Of a stretch of DNA of 64,000 nt, positions 8,421 through 17,058 are shown one piece after another (position 1 is the stretch's first letter; each line of letters opens with the position of its first letter). Made by a program: the position numbers and the translations under genes. The stretch is taken from NCBI RefSeq assembly GCF_012926525.1, contig NZ_JABBNI010000008.1, positions 62,001-126,000 of the forward strand. Reading direction: 5' to 3'. Below the pieces are notes generated by a model that had not been told where the DNA came from, searched no databases, and saw only the letters and a program-made list of their open reading frames with translations. The stretch is from Clostridium muellerianum. GTDB lineage: Bacteria > Bacillota > Clostridia > Clostridiales > Clostridiaceae.

Positions 8421-9410
8421 ATGAAAAAGTCAGTAAAAGTTTGGATTACAGCTTTAACTTTAATGCTTCTAGCATTGTTTGCAGTAGGATGCGGCAATAA
8501 GCAAAGTGCTGAACAGCCAGCTAAAAAAGAAAAAATTAAAATAGCAGCTTTAAAAGGACCTACAGGCATGGGTATGGTTAAACTCATGGATGAAAATAAG
8601 GAAGATTATGATATTTCTATGTTTGATTCACCAGATCAAATAGTATCTAAAGTTGTAAATGGTGAAATAGATGGAGCAGCAGTACCTTCTAATTTAGCAC
8701 CAATTTTATATAGTAAGACAAAGGGTAATATTCAATTAGTAGGAATAAATACCTTAGGAATTTTATATGTTGTTGAAAATGGAAGTACCATAAAGGATAT
8801 AAAGGATTTAAAAGGTAAGACTATTTATGCCAGTGGAAAAGGCGGAACACCAGAATTTGCCTTAAACTACATATTAAAGAAAAATGGAATAGATACAGAA
8901 AAGGATGTTAAAATTGAGTATAAAGGACAGCATAGTGATGTAGCTGCATTAGTAGCTTCACAGCCAGGAACTATAGCAGTATTACCAGAGCCATTTGTAA
9001 CTACTACAAAGATGAAGGTTAGTAATTTGCAAATTCCAATAGACTTGACGAAAGAGTGGGAAAAGGTATCTGGAACTGATAGTAAATTGTTAATGGGGAC
9101 GTTAGTATTTAAAAAAGATTTTATAGATAAAAGAGGAAAAGATGTAGATGAATTCCTTACAAAATATAAAAATTCTGTAGACTTTGTAAATAAAAATAAA
9201 GCAGAAGCAGGAAAATTAGTAGAGAAATATGGAATAATGCCAAAAGCTAAAGTAGCAGAAATGGCTATTCCAAAATGCAACATAGTATTTATTAGTGCTA
9301 AAGATGGAAAAGCTTCTTTAAATAACTTTTATAAAGTTTTAAAAGAAAGTGATCCTAAATCCATTGGAGGAAAAATGCCTGATGAAAATTTCTACTACAA
9401 AGGAAATTAG
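8421..9410 (+). CDS. ABC importer substrate-binding lipoprotein (NitT/TauT type)
   Basis: Extracellular solute-binding lipoprotein of about 330 residues. The signal peptide ends in the lipobox AVGCG (Cys at residue ~23). The mature part has the two-lobed NMT1/SsuA-like pattern: IKIAALKGPTGMGMVKL, then GEIDGAAVPSNLAPIL, then KDLKGKTIYASGKGGTPEFALNYIL. RBS GAGGGGG gives the start at 8421. Relatives bind taurine, nitrate, thiamine precursors, riboflavin or aromatic sulfonates, and the ligand cannot be read here. Its position after an ApbE/FMN-protein pair makes a flavin or flavin precursor an attractive but unproven guess. It overlaps the permease gene. Confidence 0.9.
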   Translation: MKKSVKVWITALTLMLLALFAVGCGNKQSAEQPAKKEKIKIAALKGPTGMGMVKLMDENKEDYDISMFDSPDQIVSKVVNGEIDGAAVPSNLAPILYSKTKGNIQLVGINTLGILYVVENGSTIKDIKDLKGKTIYASGKGGTPEFALNYILKKNGIDTEKDVKIEYKGQHSDVAALVASQPGTIAVLPEPFVTTTKMKVSNLQIPIDLTKEWEKVSGTDSKLLMGTLVFKKDFIDKRGKDVDEFLTKYKNSVDFVNKNKAEAGKLVEKYGIMPKAKVAEMAIPKCNIVFISAKDGKASLNNFYKVLKESDPKSIGGKMPDENFYYKGN

Positions 9411-10125
9411 AAAAATAAGTATATTAATATTTTGGATGTTAATTTGGGAGCTTTGCTCCCTTTTTGTTAATAATTCTTTACTACTTCCTTCACCTTTGGA
9501 AGTAATAGAAGTTCTAGTTCAACTTGTTAAAAAAATTTATTTTTGGCAGTGTGCTTTTAATAGCGTTTTAAGAGTTATAGCAGGTGTATCTTTATCCATA
9601 GGTATAGGCATATTCATTGGAATTATTGCAGCTACTAATAAATTTATTGAGGAATTGTTGGAACCCTTAATAGTATGCATAAAGGCTACTCCAGTTATGT
9701 CCATAATAATATTAGCTTTAGTTTGGTTTAAAGCTTCCAATGTAGTTATATTTACCAGTGTGCTAACATGTTTTCCTATAATATATACTAATGTATTAGA
9801 GGGAATAAAAGCTGTAGATAAAAACTTAATTGAGATGGCTAGCGTTTATAAAGTTAAAAATAAATACATAATAAAGGATATATATTTACCTTACATAAAG
9901 CATTATATTGTTTCAGGAGTTCTAATGTGTTTAGGTATGGGATGGAAAGTTTCCGTAGCTTCAGAGGTTCTAAGTATACCAAAGTATTCTATAGGCTTAA
10001 ATCTTTTAAATGCAAAGTCAACTTTGGAAACTGCAGAGCTTTTTGCGTGGACAATTGTAATAGTAGCACTAAGTTTTATTTTTGAAATAGTATTTAAATA
10101 TTATATAAAAGGACAAGAGGAATAA
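9382..10125 (+). CDS. ABC importer permease (NitT/TauT type)
   Basis: Membrane component of about 247 residues with six predicted helices and the BPD_transp_1 coupling loop (EMASVYKVKNKYIIKDIYLPYIKHYIVSG; note the EAA-like EMA...I-x-L-P pattern). The start at 9382 is chosen because a GGAGG lies 11 bases upstream and MKISTTKE begins just before the first helix; it overlaps the end of the binding-protein gene by 29 bases, indicating coupled translation. It works with the lipoprotein upstream and the ATPase at 10209. Confidence 0.9.
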   Translation: MKISTTKEIRKISILIFWMLIWELCSLFVNNSLLLPSPLEVIEVLVQLVKKIYFWQCAFNSVLRVIAGVSLSIGIGIFIGIIAATNKFIEELLEPLIVCIKATPVMSIIILALVWFKASNVVIFTSVLTCFPIIYTNVLEGIKAVDKNLIEMASVYKVKNKYIIKDIYLPYIKHYIVSGVLMCLGMGWKVSVASEVLSIPKYSIGLNLLNAKSTLETAELFAWTIVIVALSFIFEIVFKYYIKGQEE

Positions 10126-10208
10126 TTTATATTATTAAAAATTTATTATGTAAAAGGTAAATAGTTATTTATAAACAAAATTATAAAAAATGATTAAGGG
10201 TGTAATTT

Positions 10209-10820
10209 ATGGAGTACATAGATGATTACGAAGTAAAAATAAAAAACTTATGTAAGTATTATGATGAACATAAGGTTTTGGATAACTTAAATATAAATTT
10301 CAGAAAAGACAATATTACTGTGATTTTAGGACCTTCTGGTTGTGGAAAGACCACATTGTTGAATATTATAAGTGGCTTAATAAAAGCAGATAGCGGAGAA
10401 GTGATTTTAAATGATAAAGGGATATCTTATATATTTCAAGAAGATAGACTTATTGAGCAGCTTACAGTTTATGAAAATATAGCTTTTGTGCTAAAGTCTA
10501 TAATGAATAAGGATGAAATGAATAGTGTTATAGATAAATATTTAAATTTGGTTAAGCTCACAGAATACAAGGATAAACTTCCAAGTAAGTTAAGCGGTGG
10601 AATGAAAAGAAGAGTAGCTATAGCTAGGGCTTTTGCGTATAAAAGCAAGTTGCTTTTAATGGATGAACCCTTTAAGGGATTAGATCAAAAATTAAAAAAA
10701 GAAATAATAGAGCAATTTTTAAAGCTTTACAAGCAGGATAAAAGAACAGTTATATTAGTAACTCATGATATGGAAGAGGCAAAGCTCTTGGGAGATGAAA
10801 TTTACTCATTAGACAAATAA
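10209..10820 (+). CDS. ABC importer ATP-binding protein
   Basis: Cytoplasmic ATPase of the importer, 203 residues, somewhat shorter than the usual ~250 because the C-terminal tail after the H-loop is trimmed. Walker A GPSGCGKTT, Q-loop YIFQEDRLIEQLTVYENI, signature LSGGMKRRVAIARAF, Walker B LLLMDEPF and H-loop VTHDMEEA are intact. RBS AAGGGTG. It is 83 bases after the permease gene and ends the operon. Confidence 0.92.
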   Translation: MEYIDDYEVKIKNLCKYYDEHKVLDNLNINFRKDNITVILGPSGCGKTTLLNIISGLIKADSGEVILNDKGISYIFQEDRLIEQLTVYENIAFVLKSIMNKDEMNSVIDKYLNLVKLTEYKDKLPSKLSGGMKRRVAIARAFAYKSKLLLMDEPFKGLDQKLKKEIIEQFLKLYKQDKRTVILVTHDMEEAKLLGDEIYSLDK

Positions 10821-10904
10821 TATAACTGAAAGAGAAGGTAAGGCTGTAAAAAATGAAGGGATTGTAATTTAGCTTTGAAGAATAATGATTATTATAGAAA
10901 TGTA

Positions 10905-10943
10905 AAATACACTAAAACTTAATTATTAAGATTTAGTGTATTT
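10905..10943. terminator. Bidirectional terminator
   Basis: Arms AATACACTAAAACTTAA and TTAAGATTTAGTGTATT with one mismatch, between the convergent ATPase gene and the LuxR-type regulator gene; A and T runs on the two sides fit termination in both directions. Confidence 0.75.
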
Positions 10944-10994
10944 ATATATGATATAGGTAAAATACATATTATACAAATTGTATTTATAAACAGA

Positions 10995-13640
10995 TTATAC
11001 ATAACATGTATTATAAAATTTTATTGCTTGAGCTCTATTTTTAGCATTGAGCTTGTTGAAAATGTTATTTAGATGTTTTTTTACTGTACTTTCTGATATG
11101 TATATTTTTTGAGATATTTCAATATTAGACATACCCTCTGCTACCAGTTGAAGCACTTCTTTTTCTCTTTTACTTAAAGGATCATTTGCGTCTAATTCTT
11201 TTGTATTACCAAAATCATTCATGGAGTTCATATATTTAAGTAATTTGCAAATATGACTCTTTGTTTCTTCATCTAATATTATATTTGAGTCGTTCAAATC
11301 TATAACTATATTTTTTATGTAATAAGCATAGTCAAAGAAAATTCTTTGATAATGTTTGGGAAATCCTATGTTTAAAGCTTGTTTTAAGTTTACCAAAGCC
11401 TCTTTTTTATCACCATTAGTATATTTAATTATTGACATTAAAATCAAAAATTCTATTTGACTTGTTAATCTTTTAGAATTAAAAATAGAATCTTTCATTT
11501 TATTTAATAAATCTATTGCTGAATCTAATTTATTCTCTTTAAAAAGAATAAATGCAACTGCAAAATGCTGGGACTCATATGCAAAATAATCTATACTTCT
11601 TTTTACAGGAAAAAATTTAAGCATCAAATTTTTAGCAATGTCCATCTTATCCATTTTATCTAACAGAATTACTATATGATAAATATTTAGAGAAAGTAAA
11701 AAGGTATTATTATATTTATTAACTAAATCATTTATTTTAAGAACTATATCAAAAGCTTCATCTGTTTTGTTTTGTTCAATTAGTATTTTTGAAAGAAGAG
11801 TATATTCACCAATTAAGTCATCATATTGATTGCTCATTAAAGTTAAATTAATAGCTTTATTTATATAATATAGCGATTTATCCAGGTCATTTAATTCATA
11901 ATTGATTTTTGCAAGACCTTCATAAAATTCATCAGCTATATAATTTAAAGGTTTATCAGTATACAGTATTTTATTAAGATTATCTCTAAATATTTTGCCT
12001 GCTTCATACAAATTTCCAGCTAACAATTTATTAAGTCCAATTCTATATTTAGCAGTAAAATAAAGATAAATATTTTGTTTTTTATGAAGATATATAGTAT
12101 ATTCTTTATAATATGCTTCAGACTTATCAAAATCACCTACGAAAAAATAAAGATCTCCTAAACTTGCATTAGCAATTTCTTTGAATAATTCAAGAGTAGG
12201 CTGTGATTCAGTATAATTTTTTGCTAAAGATAATCCATACTCTAAATCAAGACGTACAATGGCACTTGCAACTCTAATAAAAAGTATTTCGTGAGAAAAA
12301 TCCTTAAAATGATCACTATTAATATCAATTCCTTTTAAAAATAGTATGGATTCATCTCTGTCCAATTTTCCAGTTAAAGCCAAAGCAAGACAGTAGTAAA
12401 TTACTATAGTAGGTTCTTTTAGAAGAATGTCTATTGGTAACTTTTCAACAACATAGATTAGTTTTATGAATTCTCCATTTGATAAAAAAATGTTTAAATT
12501 TTTTTCTAAGATTTCAAGACATTCTGCATATTCATGAATTTCTAAATAGTATTCAAAGGCGTCGATTTCCATATGATTTTTAGTACACCAATTAGCAGCT
12601 TTAACATATAAACTTTTTATAATACTAAAATCTTCTTTAAAAAGTTTATCTTTTAGGAAAGATTTTAACAGTGGATGATATTTTAAAATTCCTGTTTCGT
12701 TAGATTTAGTAATAATGTTGCTTTTAAGTAGAAATTCAAGTATATCTATGTTAGAAGCCTTGTCCACTAAATATGTACATAATTTATAATTTAAATTATT
12801 TAGGATAGATGTTTTAATCATAAAATTCTGTATATCCGTATCTAAATCATGGAATATTTCCCTATCAATATATTCATATATGGAATAATTGTTATTAAAT
12901 ATGTTTTCTATAGTGTGCATAAACAAACTTTTACCATGTAAATCTAGTGCTAATAATTTTAAAATACTTGGCCAGCCTTCTGCAAATGACGAAATTTGAT
13001 TAATTTCTTTATTATCTAAATTGAGATTGTAAATTTCATTAAAAAAATATTTAGTTTCTTTAGAAGTAAATTTTAAATCATAAACATTTACTTCTAAAAA
13101 AGTGTTATTCAGTTTTAATTCACTAAACCCTAAAACTGGAAGAGTTCTTGATAACAAAATAAAATGCATATTATCAGGTATTAAAAAGTAGCTATTTATA
13201 GCTCTTTCAAAAATATTTTTTTCTTTAAGAAGTTCAAAATTATCAATTACTATAAATACATGTTTTTTAGCATTTAAAATACTTTCCATAAGCTCTGATA
13301 ATTTTGAAAATAATAATTCACTATTATTAATGAATTGTTTTTTATCACTTATGGTCATAGATAGATATCTTTCTAATACTTCTATTATAGGATACCAAAA
13401 GTCAATGGCTTCACATTTATTCTTTTGTATATTTATCCATAGTGCATTTGAAGAATAATCATTTCTTTCAATCCATGATGAAACTAATGTTGTTTTACCA
13501 TAACCTGCTGGTCCATGGATAAAGGTTAATTTTTTTGAAACAACTTGATCTAAAAGCTTAAACAAGTCATATCTAATTACTAAATCATCTTCATAACTTA
13601 TTTCATCTATTTTATTAAGAATAGCTACTGCTGAATTCAT
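10995..13640 (-). CDS. MalT-like large LuxR-family regulator (LAL type)
   Basis: ATP-dependent transcription activator of about 881 residues. N-terminal NTPase with Walker A GPAGYGKTT (residues ~43-51) and a Walker B-like VFIVIDNF, a long middle region of TPR-like helices, and a C-terminal LuxR helix-turn-helix (LSKREKEVLQLVAEGMSNIEI, then STVKKHLNNIFNKL). The start at 13640 is preferred over 13670 since AAGGAGG lies directly before it. It is divergent from csrA and flagellin, so it could control them, but family members such as MalT respond to varied metabolites. No target is shown by the sequence. Confidence 0.92.
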   Translation of the reverse strand: MNSAVAILNKIDEISYEDDLVIRYDLFKLLDQVVSKKLTFIHGPAGYGKTTLVSSWIERNDYSSNALWINIQKNKCEAIDFWYPIIEVLERYLSMTISDKKQFINNSELLFSKLSELMESILNAKKHVFIVIDNFELLKEKNIFERAINSYFLIPDNMHFILLSRTLPVLGFSELKLNNTFLEVNVYDLKFTSKETKYFFNEIYNLNLDNKEINQISSFAEGWPSILKLLALDLHGKSLFMHTIENIFNNNYSIYEYIDREIFHDLDTDIQNFMIKTSILNNLNYKLCTYLVDKASNIDILEFLLKSNIITKSNETGILKYHPLLKSFLKDKLFKEDFSIIKSLYVKAANWCTKNHMEIDAFEYYLEIHEYAECLEILEKNLNIFLSNGEFIKLIYVVEKLPIDILLKEPTIVIYYCLALALTGKLDRDESILFLKGIDINSDHFKDFSHEILFIRVASAIVRLDLEYGLSLAKNYTESQPTLELFKEIANASLGDLYFFVGDFDKSEAYYKEYTIYLHKKQNIYLYFTAKYRIGLNKLLAGNLYEAGKIFRDNLNKILYTDKPLNYIADEFYEGLAKINYELNDLDKSLYYINKAINLTLMSNQYDDLIGEYTLLSKILIEQNKTDEAFDIVLKINDLVNKYNNTFLLSLNIYHIVILLDKMDKMDIAKNLMLKFFPVKRSIDYFAYESQHFAVAFILFKENKLDSAIDLLNKMKDSIFNSKRLTSQIEFLILMSIIKYTNGDKKEALVNLKQALNIGFPKHYQRIFFDYAYYIKNIVIDLNDSNIILDEETKSHICKLLKYMNSMNDFGNTKELDANDPLSKREKEVLQLVAEGMSNIEISQKIYISESTVKKHLNNIFNKLNAKNRAQAIKFYNTCYV

Positions 13641-13981
13641 TTTTTCCTCCTTGGCATAACTAATTATCATAGGTAACCTTTTTAATTATTGTAGGTAAAT
13701 TTTTAATATTTATAAGGAAAATACCAAAAATATACTATAAAAAAGAAAGTTCCATATTAACTTTTACGCATTTAATAGTATACCAAAGAAGTACTTTTTT
13801 TGAAATAGAACCAAAGATGTACTTATAAAGAATTGGTATATATGAATATAGAACTTTTGGTTCCTAAAGAATAATTTTACTAATACACCTTAAATTAAAC
13901 TTTTGGACAATATCTTCATGTTAAATTGAATGCTAATATAAGCACATACCAAAGAACACTACATTTCAAGGAGGAAAAAAT
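13641..13981 (+). promoter_or_regulatory. Intergenic region with repeated CCAAAGA boxes upstream of csrA
   Basis: Between the divergent regulator and csrA. The sequence TACCAAAGAAGTACTT (13781-13796), AACCAAAGATGTACTT (13809-13824) and ATACCAAAGAACAC (13946-13959) gives three direct boxes, and inverted versions occur as AATTGGTAT (13831) and CTTTTGGTTCC (13854). One direct and one inverted copy could also form a hairpin. They look like binding sites for a regulator, possibly the divergently encoded LuxR-type protein. No convincing promoter boxes were found. Confidence 0.4.
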
Positions 13982-14152
13982 ATGTTAGTAGTAGGAAGAA
14001 AACAAGGCGAATCTATCATAATAGGTAATGATATAAAAATAACTGTAATGAAAAGTAATTCTGGTGCAACTAGGCTTGCTATTGAAGCACCAAAATATAT
14101 GCCAATTTCTCGTGAAGAATTATATGCAGATTATAAAGACAAATTCGATTAG
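13982..14152 (+). CDS. csrA: CsrA-family RNA-binding translational regulator
   Basis: A 56-residue protein reading MLVVGRKQGESIIIGNDIKI, followed by a segment with RLAIEAPKYMPISREELY, which matches CsrA over its full core; typical CsrA has 60-75 residues, so only the variable tail is short. The conserved RLAIEAP-x5-REE region with the RNA-contacting Arg is present. RBS AAGGAGG. CsrA dimers bind GGA in hairpin loops of mRNA, and in Bacillus repress translation of flagellin. Here the flagellin gene follows 240 bases downstream, and its leader has two ACAGGGA sites, so this job is very likely conserved. No fliW gene is in the window. Confidence 0.92.
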   Translation: MLVVGRKQGESIIIGNDIKITVMKSNSGATRLAIEAPKYMPISREELYADYKDKFD

Positions 14153-14157
14153 TTTTA

Positions 14158-14215
14158 AACAAATCATATGCAAGCAATGGGTGATTTTTAAACCATTGTT
14201 TACATATAATTTGTT
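14158..14215. terminator. Long hairpin between csrA and flagellin
   Basis: Arms 14158-14180 and 14193-14215 (23 bases, three non-Watson-Crick positions) around a 12-base loop, just after the csrA stop. No T run follows, so it may act as an mRNA 3' end or processing/stability structure and not as a strong intrinsic terminator. Confidence 0.5.
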
Positions 14216-14255
14216 CATTAAAGGTTTTAATAATAAGTACAAGCTTACATAGTGT

Positions 14256-14282
14256 TATATGAAATTTTTTAATAACCGATGT
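14256..14282 (+). promoter_or_regulatory. Possible sigma-D (SigD/FliA) flagellin promoter
   Basis: TATA (14256-14259), 15 bases, ACCGATGT (14275-14282), resembling the flagellar consensus TAAA-N15-GCCGATAT. It lies 110 bases before the flagellin start, leaving room for the CsrA-bound leader. The match is partial. Confidence 0.4.
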
Positions 14283-14343
14283 AATTAAGTTCATATTTAG
14301 AACCTATAAGTACAAATTACAATATTTAAACTAAAAAGAAAAA

Positions 14344-14385
14344 GTGGAACAGGGAAGTCCACAAAATTTAAGCTCACAGGGAGGG
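14344..14385 (+). promoter_or_regulatory. Two CsrA-binding sites in the flagellin leader
   Basis: Site 1: stem GTGGA (14344-14348)/TCCAC (14358-14362) presenting ACAGGGAAG in the loop. Site 2: ACAGGGAGGG (14376-14385), which is the ribosome-binding site of the flagellin gene. This is the architecture known from the Bacillus hag leader: an upstream hairpin site and a second site over the Shine-Dalgarno sequence, so that bound CsrA blocks ribosomes. The sequence is seen; binding is inferred. Confidence 0.8.
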
Positions 14386-14392
14386 TTTTATA

Positions 14393-16876
14393 ATGATAAT
14401 TAATCACAATTTAAACGCAATGAATGCTCACAGAATGATGAATTCTAATATAGGTGCAGCAGGAAAGTCAATGGAAAAATTAAGCTCAGGTTTAAGAATA
14501 AACAGAGCTGGAGATGATGCAGCAGGTCTTGCTATATCAGAAAAAATGAGAGGACAAATCAGAGGCTTAGATCAAGCATCAAGAAACTCACAAGATGGTA
14601 TTTCAATGATTCAAACTGCTGAAGGTGCTTTAAATGAAGAACATAGTATTCTTCAAAGAATGAAAGAATTAGCAACTCAAGCAGCCAATGGTACAAACAC
14701 TAAAGAAGATACTAGTTCAATTCAACAGGAAATAAATCAATTAACTTCTGAAATTAATAGAATAGGAAACACAACTGAATTCAACAAGCAAAAAGTTTTA
14801 CAAGGTGGAGACGTTGATACTAGTAAGTTAGGTACAGCAGCAAGTGCAGGAGCAGGTGCATCAGCAGGATCAGCAAAAGAAGCTGTGAAGGCAGCAGATG
14901 CTGCTTTAGCAAGTTCAGTAAATATGACATCAGATTTAAATAGTGGTATTAAAGTTAACGGACAAGCAGTAGCGCTTACTAATGTAAAAGCATTAAGTAC
15001 ATCTACTACTTATGATCTTAAAACTAATGGGGATAGTGTAGTTGATGCATTACAAAAAGATATTGATGCAGTATCAAGTTTAAAAGACAAATATAAAGTT
15101 TCAATAGATTCAGCATCAGGTAAACTTAGCATTAGTTCTGTAGGAAAAGGATCAACTGAAAAAGTTGATTTAACAGGTTCAGATACTGGAGTAGCAGGAA
15201 AACTTGGATTTACAACATTAACTTCTGTATCAGGATCAGATGCACCAGCAGCAACACCAAGTACAACAACACCAGCAAAAAGCCAATTTAAAACAGTATT
15301 ACAAATAGGTGCAAATGAGGGACAAGCATTTTCAATAACTATTGGAGATATGAGAGCGGAAGCACTTGGAATTTCACAAAAAATAACAGCAGCATCAGCA
15401 GCAGGATCATCAAAAGGAGCAGCAGGATCAGCAAAAGAAGCTGTGAAGGCAGCAGATGCTGCTTTAGCAAGTTCAGTAAATATGACATCAGATTTAAATA
15501 GTGGTATTAAAGTTAACGGACAAGCAGTAGCGCTTACTAATGTAAAAGCATTAAGTACATCTACTACTTATGATCTTAAAACTAATGGGGATAGTGTAGT
15601 TGATGCATTACAAAAAGATATTGATGCAGTATCAAGTTTAAAAGACAAATATAAAGTTTCAATAGATTCAGCATCAGGTAAACTTAGCATTAGTTCTGTA
15701 GGAAAAGGATCAACTGAAAAAGTTGATTTAACAGGTTCAGATACTGGAGTAGCAGGAAAACTTGGATTTACAACATTAACTTCTGTATCGGGATCAGATG
15801 CACCAGCAGGATCAGTATCAGTGTCAACATCAACAGCATCAACTGCTACAGCTAAAAAAACACATGGTAATAGTGGTGAGATAAGTGTTACAGATCAAAC
15901 AAAATATACTGGGAAATCAGATGCAACATGGAAAATAGTAAATAATGGAACTAAGTTTACTATTGATAAAGGTGATGGAAATGTTACAGATCTTACATTG
16001 GATGCTAACAAGAAGGTTACTGTTGATGGACTTGAATTAGATATGTCAAAGGTAAGTTCGCCACAAGCTAATGATGCATGGGAAGTAGCTGTAACTGCTG
16101 CTAAATCAGCATCAACAACAACATCAACAACAACAGTAGCAACAGCAGCAAAAGCAAGTGCTGTAAAAATAGGTGACAACAGCTTTACAATTGATGCAGG
16201 TAAAGGTAATGGAGCAGATGGAAATATTGCTATAGAAATTAAACAGTCTGCAAATGCAGGAGAAGATTCAACAGCAGTATTTTCTAATGATGGTAAGACA
16301 TTAACTCTTACTTTAGATAAGGGTAAAACTTTCACTTCAGATGATATACAAAAATTAATTTCATCAGCTAATAAGGATGATAACAAACCAACATATTTAG
16401 ATATGACAAAGTTTACTGTAAAAGCAGATGATGCTGCAAATGATTCAATTGATGCATCAAAATTATCAGGTACTACAACAACAAGTTTAAGTGGTGGAGC
16501 ATCTTTACCAACTTTCACTTCTTCTAAAAAAGCAGAAGTAACTAATGGAACAGATGATGTGGTAGTGGAAGCAGGATTAGATGTATCAGATCATGATCAT
16601 GCAACACATGCTATATCTGTATTAGATAAAGCACTAGCAATGGTTTCAACTGAAAGAGGTAAGCTAGGTGCAATGCAAAACAGACTTGAGCATACAATAA
16701 ATAACTTGAATACATCTTCTGAAAACTTATCAGCAGCTGAATCAAGAATCAGAGATACTGATATGGCTAATGAAATGATGACATATTCAAAGAGTAATAT
16801 ACTTAGCCAAGCTTCTCAAGCAATGATAGCACAAGCTAAATCACAGCCTGAACAAGTTCTTCAGTTATTAAGATAA
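14393..16876 (+). CDS. fliC: Flagellin, very large, with duplicated central domain
   Basis: Filament subunit, exported by the flagellar secretion system. The conserved N-terminal D0/D1 (MIINHNLNAMNAHRMMNSN, LSSGLRINRAGDDAAGLAIS) and the C-terminal D1/D0 (ENLSAAESRIRDTDMANEMM through QVLQLLR) flank a surface-exposed region of about 550 residues. At 827 residues it is about three times the size of minimal flagellins. Residues ~157-287 are repeated at ~343-473 with a single base difference in 390 bp. The middle region is rich in Ser, Thr and Ala and thus a likely glycosylation surface. RBS GGGAGGG lies within a CsrA site. It is followed by a terminator, so it is probably monocistronic. Confidence 0.96.
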   Translation: MIINHNLNAMNAHRMMNSNIGAAGKSMEKLSSGLRINRAGDDAAGLAISEKMRGQIRGLDQASRNSQDGISMIQTAEGALNEEHSILQRMKELATQAANGTNTKEDTSSIQQEINQLTSEINRIGNTTEFNKQKVLQGGDVDTSKLGTAASAGAGASAGSAKEAVKAADAALASSVNMTSDLNSGIKVNGQAVALTNVKALSTSTTYDLKTNGDSVVDALQKDIDAVSSLKDKYKVSIDSASGKLSISSVGKGSTEKVDLTGSDTGVAGKLGFTTLTSVSGSDAPAATPSTTTPAKSQFKTVLQIGANEGQAFSITIGDMRAEALGISQKITAASAAGSSKGAAGSAKEAVKAADAALASSVNMTSDLNSGIKVNGQAVALTNVKALSTSTTYDLKTNGDSVVDALQKDIDAVSSLKDKYKVSIDSASGKLSISSVGKGSTEKVDLTGSDTGVAGKLGFTTLTSVSGSDAPAGSVSVSTSTASTATAKKTHGNSGEISVTDQTKYTGKSDATWKIVNNGTKFTIDKGDGNVTDLTLDANKKVTVDGLELDMSKVSSPQANDAWEVAVTAAKSASTTTSTTTVATAAKASAVKIGDNSFTIDAGKGNGADGNIAIEIKQSANAGEDSTAVFSNDGKTLTLTLDKGKTFTSDDIQKLISSANKDDNKPTYLDMTKFTVKADDAANDSIDASKLSGTTTTSLSGGASLPTFTSSKKAEVTNGTDDVVVEAGLDVSDHDHATHAISVLDKALAMVSTERGKLGAMQNRLEHTINNLNTSSENLSAAESRIRDTDMANEMMTYSKSNILSQASQAMIAQAKSQPEQVLQLLR
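14862..15251 (+). repeat. 390-bp in-frame direct repeat in flagellin, copy 1
   Basis: Matches 15420-15809 base for base except at one position (A at 15232, G at 15790). The offset of 558 bases is a multiple of three, so the duplication keeps the frame. Confidence 0.97.
15420..15809 (+). repeat. 390-bp in-frame direct repeat in flagellin, copy 2
   Basis: Second copy of the flagellin domain repeat. The single silent difference implies very recent duplication or continuing gene conversion. The 168 bases between the copies are not repeated. Confidence 0.97.
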
Positions 16877-16917
16877 TTTTAAATATAGATTAAAGAAATA
16901 CAGAGGGTTTCCTCTGA

Positions 16918-16993
16918 AAAAAGGGACTGTCGCAATAAGAATAAATACTACAATATTATTGTATGTAAATTTCTTAATTCGGCAGCCCTTTAA
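16918..16993 (+). terminator. Flagellin terminator region
   Basis: A long imperfect hairpin pairs AAGGGACTGTCG (16921-16932) with the CGGCAGCCCTT block (16980-16990) and continues as ATAAGAA/TTCTTA with a TACAATATTATTGTA tip. A small AGAGG-GTTT-CCTCT hairpin (16903-16915) precedes it. Confidence 0.65.
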
Positions 16994-17058
16994 ATTTAGT
17001 ATGTAACCATAGTAGATATAATTAGCGGTAAGAAATACAATATATAGGGAGAGAAATT

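Noticed and set aside
14064-14294. Two overlapping open frames between csrA and flagellin
   Set aside because: They run through the csrA end and a hairpin, lack ribosome sites and encode no recognisable protein.
15895-16518. Minus-strand open frame of 207 codons inside flagellin
   Set aside because: Antisense of the Ser/Thr/Ala-rich flagellin region; its Val/Ala-rich product is the expected shadow, and no promoter or ribosome site is present.
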